This document shows, in pieces, positions 54,975 through 64,000 of a DNA stretch of 64,000 nucleotides (positions are counted from its first letter, which is position 1; the number at the start of each line of letters is the position of its first letter). Source of the stretch: Isoetes taiwanensis (lineage: Eukaryota; Streptophyta; Lycopodiopsida; Isoetales; Isoetaceae); the NCBI GenBank assembly GCA_021234155.1, contig JAJEKV010000096.1:3099678-3163677 (forward strand). Reading direction: 5' to 3'. The notes below the pieces were generated by a model, which had not been told where the DNA came from, made no database searches, and saw nothing but the letters and a program-made list of their open reading frames with translations. A program made the translations under genes and the position numbers.

Positions 54975-55330
54975 GATTTCAAATTTTTTTTCTATCTCTT
55001 TCCTTCTTTTTCTTCTTCTTGTTTCTTCATTCTTCTTCTTTTTCATTCTTTCCTCATTTCTTTCTTTGATTCTTCCCTTATTTCACTCTTCCATTCTTCC
55101 ATTCTTCTATCTTCTTCCATTTCATTCTCTTATTTCTTCCATTCTTCTCTTTCTTCCCCTAATTTCTTTTTTCTCCTCTTTCCCCTTCTCTTCTTTCTCC
55201 CACCCTTCTCTTCTTCTTTGATTCATTCATTTTTTTTCTTTCTTGTTTTACTATTTCTTCATCCCTTTTTTTTTTTGTTTCTTCTTCGATCTTTTTTTTC
55301 CGTTGTTCTTATTCTTCTAACTCGTTGTTG
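54975..55330 (+). repeat. Polypyrimidine (C/T) tract
   Basis: About 350 bp of TTCTTCTT/TTTCTTCC sequence with almost no purines. It precedes the tRNA-like repeats. No coding potential. Confidence 0.8.
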
Positions 55331-55439
55331 CTTTCTATTTCGATTTGGATCCGTCAGGATCTTGTTACACACGTCCTTCTTTTGGTAAGTTGATCGGGCT
55401 TGCATTTTATTTTTATAATTTTAAGCAGGTAAAAAAAAT

Positions 55440-55735
55440 TGATGGAGTGGCTTGTTCAAGGGCACGGGTCGGCTCCACCTAGAGTGGGGAGGACCATGTA
55501 CCCGGGTTCGAACTCCACTTCACTATGATCATATATTTTTCCTAGGTTAAGGAGTGGCTTGTTCAAGGGCACGGCCGGCTCCACCTAGAGTGGAGAGGGC
55601 CACGTACCCGGGTTCAAGTCCACAGCCACTTGTTATTTTTAGGTTTAAAATAAAATTGTAGTGGCTTGTTCAAGGGCACGGTAGGCTCCACTACGAGTGG
55701 AGACGACCAGGTGTTCGGGTCCAAGTCGACTTTTC
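55440..55735 (+). repeat. Three tandem tRNA-like repeat units, copy 2
   Basis: Same triple array as at 18-312, with a handful of substitutions. The A-box-like GGCTTGTTCAAGGGCA is unchanged in all three units of both arrays, while the B-box-like part has changed in places (GTTCGAAGTCC versus GTTCGAACTCC). Confidence 0.5.
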
Positions 55736-55844
55736 TTGTAATTCTTAGGTAGAGGTGGCCAAATCTAGCTTATAACCCTAAAGCGTATGTTAGCCAACTC
55801 TACTTTTAATCTGACTAATCCAGATTTGGAAGGGGCTCATTTCG

Positions 55845-56245
55845 ATGATGGGGGGAGCTGCTTCGAAAAAGAAGGTACATGACCTAGTCATAGTCTTATT
55901 TTTATTCTTTTGTTTTGTGTTAATCTATCGATTTATAGAAAAGGCAAAGAGTGATTGCAAAATTGAAGTCAAATGCCAAAAAATTGGGAGGCGATTGGTC
56001 AAAGGTCCCTAAACCACTTAATCTGTCCATAAGGAAGATATCAAGGTATTTGTTATTTGTTGCCATTCGTTCAATTCGAAATAAGACATTTAACTTGTCA
56101 TGTTGTATTCCTTGCAATCAGATCACTTTCGAACGTGCAAAGGATTCCAAGAAAAAACATCTGCCTCACGGACTGCCAAGGCAACTTCAAGCAAACGAAT
56201 TCCGTCTCACTTGGGTTCTGGCGGCCGAAAAGGCTTTTTACATAG
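55845..56245 (+). CDS. Small spliced ORF inside the CACTA-like element, copy 2 (unknown protein)
   Basis: Exons 55845-55874, 55939-56045 and 56122-56245 with the same intron lengths as copy 1 (64 and 76 bp), encoding the same 86 residues. The DNA differs in the exons only at a third codon position that I can see. The two ATGs, both donors (GTACAT, GTATTT), both acceptors (TTATAG, ATCAG) and the stop are kept. The C-terminal half (IPRKNICLTDCQGNFKQTN) has three cysteines or less and no known motif. The shared exact structure supports real splicing, but both copies may simply be young. Confidence 0.4.
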
Positions 56246-56504
56246 ATTCGTAAGTGCTATAAACTCTTAGTTCACGTTAACTTTCAATGTCATTGTCTAA
56301 TATTGGTCGTATTGTTATAGAATTGGCTATCACGGGTTTTCCCCCCTAACGAGGAACACGTAAAGATAGCCACTACTCGCCTCTTGCCTCTTGTATATGA
56401 TATTGTAACTAACTATTACAATTCTTTCCTTTTTTTTTAATTTTTTAATTTTTTTTTATTTTTTTTTTAATTTTTTTAAATTTTTTTTTTATTTTTTTTT
56501 CGTC

Positions 56505-56735
56505 CACCACGTCGCCGCGACGCCGTCCGCGTCGCGACGACGTCGGCGACGTCGAGTCACGCGTCGAGTCCGCGTCTGTGACGTCTCGGCGACGCATGCC
56601 GGCGTCGCATGCGACGCGACGCCGCGATGCGCGATCGGCGATGTCTGGCGACGTCGTGGAGACGTCCGTCGCGGCGACGCCGTCGACGCGTCGCATAGGC
56701 GTCGCTCGGGAGCGTCGCTATAGACGTCGCTAAAT
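56505..56735. repeat. Right subterminal CGACGTCG-rich array
   Basis: Counterpart of 1052-1275, with small indels. Preceded by an A/T homopolymer-rich tract (56427-56500). Confidence 0.7.
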
Positions 56736-56756
56736 GACCCTTTTCTTGTTGTGGAA

Positions 56757-57220
56757 CCTAGTGATCTTTAGTTGGTCATGACATTGACATTGGTTTCCTT
56801 CAAGTATTTAAATCAATGTTGTTGCTTCATTTTGATGCGCTAGGAGAGACTACTTGGGAAACCAACCTCTATCTTTTCATGCTATGACAAATTGGAAAAA
56901 GGGCTAGAAAAAGGCTAGAAATTCATATCAATGGAGAAATGTTAATAAGCTATAACAATGTTTGAGATGCTAAGCAATCTAAATCGTGCAATACAAAATA
57001 GTTGGAAAACCCAAATCATTCATCAAGTCCCGTAGTTCTCAAATTCATAGTCACACAAATCCAACTTACACAGAAAGGAATGTCTTTTACGGATACTTTA
57101 CTATTAAGTTGTGCATTTCAAAAACATCTTTATGCAGCGTTCCAAAGATATAAAAATCCCGCTTTGCATTTCAAGATCCTTCACATCATTCCAAAGATAT
57201 AACGCCCCCAATATTTGGAG
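56757..57220. other. AT-rich flank, possibly part of the next LTR
   Basis: No gene. The insertion target of the CACTA-like element continues here. The stretch may run into the gypsy 3' LTR, whose outer end I could not fix. Confidence 0.35.
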
Positions 57221-57483
57221 TGTCTACAAAAGGTTGGGACGCCGCGATAAGTTTCTTGTACATATAAATAACATTGGCCCCTAGGGCCTTCATAATATTA
57301 ATATCTAATGTTAACCATGTAAGCTTATGTGTCCTCTGCCCCGGCAATCCCTGCTAGCTCTTGCCGCAAACACGGCCCATTAAATCACAACTGCCCGGCA
57401 ATCGCGACCAACAGTACCCCCCGTGCTCATGGACGTCCGTCAAGGGCCCCATTCTGGCTATGCCCTCGGGAGCACCTGTAACA
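57220..57483 (-). repeat. 3' LTR (inner part) of the minus-strand gypsy element
   Basis: On the minus strand it starts TGTTACAGGTGCTCCC at 57483, right after the polypurine tract. A TATA-like TATTTATATGTACAAG lies about 200 bp inside. The outer end is undefined because the second LTR is not in the window, so the end given is a minimum. Confidence 0.55.
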
Positions 57484-57497
57484 TTCCTCCCCTTCCT
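57484..57497 (-). promoter_or_regulatory. Polypurine tract of the minus-strand gypsy element
   Basis: The minus strand reads AAGGAAGGGGAGGAA directly before TGTTAC, as expected for the plus-strand primer next to the 3' LTR. Confidence 0.75.
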
Positions 57498-59514
57498 TTT
57501 GGACCTTGCCCTCAAGGTTGATCCCTTAGATGAGGGGAACTGCTGCACAAATTCCTCCGTCTCCCAGGTGGCATCCTCAGGAGACTGGTCCTGCCACTGA
57601 ACCCGATGTTCTACCACATCCCTATTGCACAACGGCCGAACTCTTTTATCCAAAAGACGTCCTGGCGTTACAGAGGAGTTTAAGACGATCGGTATACTTT
57701 GCGGACTAACCACATTAGCGGTATCCAGTATAGCCCTCTTCAGATGACTTACATGAAACACAGGATGGATCCCTACTTCCTGTGGTAAGTTCAACTCATA
57801 CGCTGTTTCCCCGATCCTGTTAGTAATCCTAAAAGGTCCAGCATACCGCATACCGCAGAGTAAGTTTAGGCACCCGACCTTTGGTTAAAGGCCGCAATGT
57901 GTTCATTCTTAATGCCGAAGGATAAACGACCCGTAAGAACACGTGATCACCTTTCGCATAAGAGATATCACGTCTATGCTGATTAGCAGACGCTCATACC
58001 CTATCTTGAGCTTTTCGCAATGCTTGCTTGTACTCTCGCAGGATTGCATCCATATCATTAAGCATGTGTACTGCAACCCAGAATACTTATGCATCCCAGA
58101 ATAAGCCCTTGGGTTTCGGCCCATCATAGCCACAAAGGGAGTCATCCGAATTCCCGTGTGATGGCTATTATTATACGCGAACTCTAGATAAGGTAAATAA
58201 TCTTTCCACCTGGACTGCTTCTCGTGGACAAAACTTCGCAACATGTCCTCCAAGATCATGTTTATGCGCTCAGTTTGCCCATTCGTTTGTGGATGATTAC
58301 CACTACTCATGTATAATCGGATCCTCAATCCTTTCATGAGATCCCTCCAGAAGTGACTTGTGAACTTAGTGTCTTGATCACTTACAATGGACAGGGGAAG
58401 TCTAAAAGTTGGAAACATGTTTTGCATATACGCAACTGCTACGTCGTGTCACGTAGCCTCCCCTTTCAATGCTATAAACTTAGCATACTTGGTTAACCGA
58501 TCCACTATTACCAAAATCTGAGTATGTTGCCTAGCCGTTCTAGATAATGCAACTATGAAGTCCATACTCACGCTTTCCCAGTGTTCATTTGGTATAGGGA
58601 GAGGTTGTAACAATCCCGGAGTTTTCCCATGATCTGCCTTCACCGCTTGACACACCAAGCAGTGACTTACCAAGTCCTTGACTTGATCTTGCAACTTTAG
58701 CCAGTAGTAGAACCTTTTAACCAACTCATACGTCTTCCATTCACCTCCATGCCCAGCTTGTGGAGTGTCATGGTGCTCACGTAGAATTGACTCCCTAAGG
58801 TTCCCACTTGAAGGAACATAAATCCTTCCCTTATAGAAATGCAAACCCTCTTGCTCAATCCACAGCTCTCCGAGCTTGACCATTGACGGATCTTGCTGAT
58901 CCTTAGGATATGCATCCTTGATCCTTTGTATAAGATCACTTGCCCAAAGTCGGCAAGGTATTTATATGCTTAACTCTTGATAATGCATCGGCAACTAGAT
59001 TATTTTTGTCCGGCGTATGCTCAATGGAAAAATGGAACTCATGGAGGAAGTCTAGCCACCTAGTCTGTCTCGGGCTAATTTCGGCTTGACTTTGCAAGAA
59101 CCTCAATGGTTTATGGTCGATATAGACGATAAACTTGCGCGGCTCTTGGCTCGTCCCACTACGCAAGTAGTGCCTCCACGTCTTTACCGCATGCACAATG
59201 ACCAGCAACTCTTGCTCATAAGCTGCATAATTCCTATCCGCAGGAATTAGTTTTGACTCTCCTAATGCTTGGCCACAAGCGTCAGTATAAACCTCAAATG
59301 CCTGATTCAAATCCGACACTTTTAGCACAGGACTGCTCATTAGCAAATCCTTAACGCGCCAAAAGCCTCTTGCTGCTCTCTCCCCCACACAAAATCGTGA
59401 TCTTTTTCCAAGAGATCGGTGAGAGGAGCAACAACTTTTAGAGAATCTAGATACAAATATATGGTAGTACGTGGCTAACCCCAGAAAACTGCATAAGAGG
59501 CCAATGGACCGCAC
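57484..59514 (-). pseudogene. pol: Ty3/gypsy pol: RNase H, integrase and chromodomain (broken)
   Basis: Order on the minus strand: RT thumb and RNase H (59514-58936; FEVYTDACGQ, YAAYEQELLVIVHAVKTWRH, FSIEHTPDKNNLVADALSR), integrase zinc finger (58883-58449; REHHDTPQAGHGGEWKTYE, HCLVCQ), integrase core (to 57909; MDFIVALSRT, SIVSDQDTKFTSHFW, HPQTNGQTERIN), integrase C-terminus and chromodomain (57851-57490; AGPFRITNRIGETAYELNLP, VEHRVQWQDQSPEDATWETE). RNase H lacks the stretch that follows the first catalytic Asp, an internal deletion. An in-frame TGA separates the zinc finger from the core at about 58437. The 5' half of pol and gag are absent beyond 59515. Dead copy of a chromodomain gypsy element. 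Confidence 0.95.
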
Positions 59515-60100
59515 TTAATTTAAACGGAGCATTGGAAGCCAAGTGCATTAAGCTGAACATTAAGTTGTTAGAGACATTTTCATTTAACTCAAAACCAAAA
59601 ATCAATTATAATTGTCAAGTTGACCTCTTTTAGCTACTTGAATTAGCTCAAGCGCTTTGCATGGGTGGATGTAAACATGTCCAATAAGCTTTACAATGGT
59701 TCAAATTTGAACCCAATAAGATAGAAAGACTTTGAGACGTTCATCCATCATAGTAGCATATCATGTAGTACATATAAGAACACCTCTAATATTTGACATA
59801 TAGAATTGTCAAACATAGATCATATTCAAGAAATTATATGATCTCAAATTTCAATTTTACTTCATCTCAATTACTTGCATATCAAACCACAAAAGGTTTT
59901 CTATAGTATATTTAGGTTCAACATTAGGTTGTGAGTATTTGTATGGTCCAACATAACATAATCAACTTCAAGTTCCAAATACCAGATACACAAAATATAT
60001 AAAATGAACTATATGTAAATGAATCTTGAAGAGTTCCTCTATATTACCATCCATCCTAGCCAACAAGTAAACAATTATCACCTCTTTAAATTGTTACTAA
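59515..60100. other. No recognised gene; probable body of a Helitron-type element
   Basis: AT-rich sequence with no domains, ending at the Helitron-type terminus at 60101-60128. If that terminus is real, part of this stretch is Helitron, and the gypsy pol may have been cut by it. Confidence 0.35.
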
Positions 60101-60128
60101 GCCCGGCAACGCCGGGCACCATAACTAG
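60101..60128 (+). mobile_element. Helitron 3' terminus (hairpin plus CTAG)
   Basis: A perfect hairpin GCCCGGC-AAC-GCCGGGC (60101-60117), then ACCATAACTAG, ending in CTAG at 60128 and followed by T. This matches the plant Helitron 3' end and shares its layout and spacer with 21568-21595. The 5' end is not identified. Confidence 0.7.
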
Positions 60129-60344
60129 TTATGATTTAACCTTGAAATACGGGTTGTGTAAAACTTCAATGTCAAACTTGCAAAACTATTTCTTCTTGCT
60201 CGGGATATCTTTCTTACTGTTTTTTTTCCTGCATTTCATTGTTTTTTTGTAAGTTATGTTATTTCTTTGCTTATTCTAGTATTTTCATGGCTATTTTTGT
60301 ATATCTATATATGTCCTTTTCTCTAATTTGTACACCACCCTTTC

Positions 60345-60765
60345 CTAGGTCTCGAAGGGGCCAAAATGTTTTTTTGAATAAAAATAAACCATTACATCCA
60401 ACACTTTAAAATTAAATTCCCTATGAAATCCCCTTTGGTTTGGGTCATATTCACACGACGGTGACTCCGAGCATCGAGAGCTATCGGAACTTACTCAATA
60501 TTCCTTGATCTAGACCGTAGATAAAAATCATCGTTTGTGAAATATTTTTGTACAAATTTTGATATACTGTATAACGAGGTTTGAAATACATAAGGTTTAA
60601 GGTTTGATGGTTTGAATAGCTTGGGGAAAACTCCCTCCAGTACGATCAAGATCTGAGTTTGACTAATGGATATTGACCGCTCAATGCACATGACCTTGGG
60701 CCATTTTTTTTTCTTTTTTGTAGAACCCTTGATCTACTTATTTATTCCTGATTGTCTAGTATCTT
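60345..60765. repeat. Dispersed repeat pair, copy 1
   Basis: Blocks TAGGTCTCGAAGGGGCCAAA, AATAAACCATTACATCCAAC, TTTAAAATTAAATTCCC, GACTCCGAGCATCGAG and ATTGTCTAGTATC recur in order or inverted in 61783-62285. The right part reads TGACCGCTCAATGCACATGA, similar to 62210-62250. No coding. Confidence 0.6.
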
Positions 60766-60895
60766 GCAAAACATGCTGGTTGGGTCCCCTTTAAAAACAG
60801 TCTAGTTGAGTTATCTAGCAGCCTCAACATAAAACCGGCGAAGTGTGCAAAGTGAAAAGCATATGCAGCTCTCAAAAAACTGTAACGAACCCATG

Positions 60896-61312
60896 GGCGA
60901 CTGCTCGAGTAGATCTTGATGTGGCATTTCCTGATATCACGATAAGATGATGGGATGGATTTTCCATAAATATCCAGATGTTTTGGTTAGTTGGTTAGGC
61001 ATGTGTGGTTAAGGAACATTACATTAGTAGCAGAGCAGAGCTGGAGTTCGAGTCTCCATGGAGACATGCATGACTTGGATACCGTTGGATTGGATGGTAT
61101 AGTATTGGATTGGTCTTGGATACCATGGAATGGTGTGGTCTCTGGTTTTGTGATGCTCGAGAGAGAGATTGCAATGAATCTATGGGAGACCGCTCGAGTA
61201 GATCTTGGTGTGGCATTTCTTGATACCACCATAAGAGAGTGGGATGGATTTCCCATAAATATCCAGATGTTTTGGCCAATTGGTTAGGTCGAGGTGGTCA
61301 AAGAACATTACA
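60896..61312. repeat. Tandem duplication of about 125 bp, spaced 291 bp
   Basis: CTCGAGTAGATCTTGRTGTG to AAATATCCAGATGTTTTGG and GGTTAGG..GTGGT.AA.GAACATTACA occur at 60904-61022 and 61191-61311. The segment between them (61023-61190) contains TTGGATACCGTTGGATTGGA-like short repeats. Open frames in both strands are artefacts. Confidence 0.75.
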
Positions 61313-61782
61313 AAAACCTTTGCATTTTGAACTTATATATAGAAGCGGGTTTTATTAGGATTTCTGTCTTCACCGCCTCATGCTCTGAAGATTCAAGCAG
61401 ACATAGCAGTAGCAGTCACTAGCCCTTCATTTCAAGATAGCTTTAATTTTGATTTTTTTTTAATTCATTTGCAGTTTGGTTGGGATAAATTACTGTTGGA
61501 CAAAGCAAAGAAGGGCCATCTATTTTTGGCACACAAATATAGACCAATATGGCATCATCATTATTATCAGAAGACGGCATGTTTATTGGTGTGCTGGCTG
61601 CTGCATCAATGAATATTACCCGATCTTACATCGCTACCCTTATTCAAGCATAACGGCATTATATGCTACTTTCTATTTTATTTGCTATTTTAAATTCTTA
61701 AATAAACATATAAACAAAATGTTTCAAATATATCAATAATATCATTACACAGGTTTTCTACTTTGTTTATCAATCCCTATAG

Positions 61783-62285
61783 AATTTCCAAGGCTTCGAA
61801 GGGGCTAAAACTTTTTTGAGTTAACATAAACCATTATATCCAACATTTTAAAACTAAATTCCCCCTAAAACTCATATTTATAAGGGGGTGATATAGGGCA
61901 ATGAAAGCCCTTTTTGCACTCCTAAAACCTTATAATACATCTGTGTCGACATCATTTAGTATATTGCCTCAAACCTAATAGTATTTTGCAAGCCTCTCTG
62001 TACAGTATACTCCAACTTGTATGAGCATACCCCAAAAATGACGAACGCTATCTACGGTCTAGATTGAGGAATAATTTGCAAATATGCCCATCCAACATCT
62101 CTCAATGCCTGGAGTTCCCCCGCATGAATATGCATCCAAACCAAAGAGGTTTTAGGGGGGAATTGAATCTTAAAGTGTTAAATGTAATAGTTTATGTTCT
62201 AGATGCGCGCTCAATTGCTGAGCCCTCAGAGTCACCATGCTCTATTTATTTATTTATTTATTTAATTCTGATTGTCTAGTATCAT
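61783..62285. mobile_element. Inverted-repeat element, copy 2 of the 60.3-kb repeat
   Basis: The left block AACATAAACCATTATATCCA to CTAAATTCCCCCTAAAACTC (61813-61873) is inverted at 62149-62212, giving arms of about 50-60 bp. The copy at 60345 keeps mainly one arm. ATTTATTT microsatellite lies at 62241-62262. Class unknown; no clear target duplication. Confidence 0.55.
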
Positions 62286-62429
62286 CATTACTGCAAAGGC
62301 TTTTTCCTTGAAAACCTTTTGAAATAGGGTTTTTTATCCTAGTAGTAATGGATGTACTAGCCCATTGTATGGGTCTTATGACCTCTTGGTTTTCTGGGCG
62401 TTAAATAATTTATTATATTCTATTCATTC

Positions 62430-62620
62430 ATCTCAACAAAAATTTATACAATGGTTGATGGTGGATAGCCAGCCGCACAACTGCGAAAAACTATAAGCAT
62501 TATCCAGTTATAACAATCCAGAAATACCCTAGTATATAGGCCCTTGGCAAGGGGCTTGGACAATTTCAAGGCTACATCTCTCCCATAAAAATATCTCATG
62601 AGCAAAGAGTCGTAGTGCCC
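62430..62620. repeat. Dispersed repeat, copy 3 (diverged, without the hairpin core)
   Basis: Matches 9300-9575 and 44890-45135 at ATTCATTCATCTCAACAAAA, ACAATGGTTGATGGTGGATA and TTGGCAAGGGGCTTGGACAA. The place where those copies carry the GGGATTAAAAAACCC core is occupied by a short sequence with ACCCTAGTATATAGGCC. Confidence 0.55.
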
Positions 62621-62624
62621 ATCA

Positions 62625-63640
62625 TTATAAGTGCACATCATCTGCACTAGTACACAAACATGAGAAAATAAACCTTCCAAAATGGAGGGGTTGGTGTCAC
62701 ACATGTCGCTCAAAATAAAGGGGCAAATCACGTCTGCCATAAGAGAAGGGTGAAGATAATGAAATAAGGTATTGTGAAAGCGTTGATGTAGAACCTTACA
62801 TTAAGTGTGACCTCCCAAAACCAAAGGCCAAAAATTGCATGTGATGCATGAATCTGCGCTCAAGCCTAGAAGGCCAATTTGAGGCTTGGATCAATGGTGT
62901 TCGCATTTCCTAGTGTAATTATAGTTAACGAACGTGTCTTCAACTAGTAATCTTGAGAAAGTGAAACAATTAATAAATTGTTATTCCTTAGGCAACAATA
63001 GTGTGATTCTTGTTCATTAGGCACCTTTTGTGATAGTACAACTAGAAGAAGTTTGTATTGTCTATGTAAATTAGTTTCAAATATGTCAATTCAAAATTAA
63101 AGTCCTACTATTTAAAGGGATCTAGTCACAAGATACATGGCACCCATTAAAAAGGTAATTTAGATTTCAGTTACACACTTTATTGGCATACCTCATGAGG
63201 GAAAATCATATCAGAAAGGTAATGTTTTATTTAGAAAGTACAAGCCTGGGCATAAGGTTCCATGTTGGAACCTTGCCCGTTAGTAATCATCTCCTCGTGA
63301 TCATGCAACAATACAAGATATATGCTCATCAACTGCAAAATATATGCAATAGCTCATTCACAATTATCATCAAGAATAATTTTGGAGACTCAAGAGAACA
63401 AAATTCCAACTTTGAATTAATGTGGACGAAAGGTCACAGTGTTAGAAAGTAGCATGTGCGTAATAATACAGCATGCAACGTTCTAAACGTTCGTTCACTT
63501 GCTGTATGCTGGTTTTTTTTTTTTTTTGGGTGCAATCGAAAAAAACAGGCAAATCCACTTGGTCCTATGGTTCTATGTCAGGGCAAAAAGAAAGCAATTG
63601 GCATGGAAGATTGGTATAAGGTCTAACTTAATTTTTCCTC
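62625..63640. other. No recognised gene; downstream flank of the AP2/ERF gene
   Basis: AT-rich; frame 63183-63452 shows nothing. A T run at 63513-63526 lies about 120 bp beyond the AP2/ERF stop on its 3' side. Confidence 0.4.
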
Positions 63641-63643
63641 TAA

Positions 63644-64000
63644 CTAATGGAATGTCCAGATAGAGAGGCTTTCTTCATCATTCTCGATATGACCTGAGAT
63701 AACTTCCTCCATGAGTTGGGTAAAGCAGTATAGGCCAAGGTCTTGATCAAGGAGCCAGGGCTCATGCAGCAGCAGGAAGTATAACGTAGAAACGAAAGAA
63801 CTGCTATCAGCAGAAATAGCAACAGATGTCACGTCTCCATTAGTTTCTGCATCATGGTGATTTGTATAATCTTCTACGTGATCAGATTGAGTCCTGCAGG
63901 CCTTTCTCCTCTTCCTTGGATTGGTGCAGAGCGTCACAGCCTTTGTATCTGCTTCATGATGGTCTTCAAAATTAAGTTTTGCTTTATCTCCTCTGATTCT
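63644..64000 (-). CDS. AP2/ERF-type transcription factor, 3' end (continues past the window)
   Basis: The frame enters at 64000 and stops at 63644-63646 (118 residues visible). It opens with RIRGDKAKLNFEDHHEAD, which is the end of an AP2/ERF DNA-binding domain (the last helix and the conserved RG-KA-LNF signature). A basic NPRKRRKA stretch follows and could be a nuclear localisation signal, then an acidic, Ser-rich and Leu/Trp-rich C-terminus (LYFLLLHEPWLLDQDLGLY). The rest of the DNA-binding domain and the N-terminus lie outside. Subfamily cannot be decided from this piece. The open frame and the good signature suggest a working gene. Confidence 0.75.
   Translation of the reverse strand, partial: RIRGDKAKLNFEDHHEADTKAVTLCTNPRKRRKACRTQSDHVEDYTNHHDAETNGDVTSVAISADSSSFVSTLYFLLLHEPWLLDQDLGLYCFTQLMEEVISGHIENDEESLSIWTFH

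Larger units (their letters stand above)
51030..56753. mobile_element. Complete non-autonomous CACTA-like element, 5.7 kb, with GAA target duplication
   Basis: The left end CACAACAAGAGAATGGACAT and the complement of the right end CACAACAAGAAAAGGGTCAT form 30-bp TIRs with four mismatches, continuing into AGCGACGT. GAA lies on both sides (51027-51029 and 56754-56756), the 3-bp duplication expected for CACTA/Spm elements. The termini resemble CACTACAAGAAAA except for A in place of T at the fourth base. Inside: CGACGTCG subterminal arrays, 1.1-kb tandem repeats, a C/T tract, three tRNA-like repeats and a small spliced ORF. No transposase, so it must be mobilised in trans. Confidence 0.88.

Noticed and set aside
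57361-57600. Plus-strand Pro/Cys-rich ORF
   Set aside because: It overlaps the gypsy pol end and LTR on the other strand; a shadow frame.

Overview
The window looks like nuclear DNA of a land plant. It has split genes with GT..AG introns, an AP2/ERF-type gene end, and nearly every class of plant transposable element: Ty1/copia, chromodomain Ty3/gypsy, LINE, CACTA, Harbinger-like, Helitron and many foldback/MITE elements. Two features, a fungal-type FAD oxidase and an L1-ORF1-like LINE protein, made me think of a fern, lycophyte or other early-diverging lineage. That is a guess; the species cannot be read from this sequence. The window is mostly decayed repeats, with very few genes that could be working.

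Layout. 1-1288 is the right arm of a CACTA-like transposon that begins outside the window. 1289-6467 holds a gypsy pol 3' end whose integrase-chromodomain linker is replaced by 21 perfect GAGATT repeats, plus two long-TIR foldback elements. 6468-10300 holds unrecognised minus-strand ORFs, a Helitron helicase remnant and a dispersed hairpin-bearing repeat. 10396-12089 (minus) is an intronless FAD-linked oxidase of fungal type with one frameshift. 13324-14349 is a 5'-truncated LINE with a perfect 17-bp target duplication. 15799-19842 (minus) is a decayed copia element with its 3' LTR. 20900-31100 is a repeat mosaic: Helitron 3' termini, a palindromic tandem repeat, LINE ORF1, a three-copy covarying stem-loop repeat and several large hairpins. 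31151-32050 is a Helitron helicase fragment with one nonsense codon. 32290-38284 holds AT-rich and GC-rich repeats and more MITEs.

38816-39966 (minus) is a three-exon Sec14/CRAL-TRIO gene that reads open throughout (282 residues) and is the best candidate for an intact gene. 40436-43183 is a tandem duplication; one copy carries a Harbinger-like element and the other serves as the empty site. 43711-46480 is again foldback elements and degenerate repeats. 48606-49480 is a broken piece of MSH4, the meiotic MutS homologue. 51030-56753 is a complete 5.7-kb non-autonomous CACTA-like element: CACAA termini, GAA target duplication, CGACGTCG-rich subterminal regions, 1.1-kb internal tandem repeats, three tRNA-like repeats and a small spliced ORF shared almost unchanged with the element at 1-1288. 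57000-59514 (minus) is a second gypsy pol. 60101-62620 holds another Helitron terminus and repeat pairs. 63644-64000 (minus) is the 3' end of an AP2/ERF gene that continues past the window.

The genes do not form a pathway. The common thread is transposon activity: nested insertions that can be ordered, and candidate gene capture. The most unusual items are the paired CACTA-like elements with a conserved spliced ORF, the fungal-type oxidase, the covarying three-copy stem-loop and the hairpin core found in different contexts.
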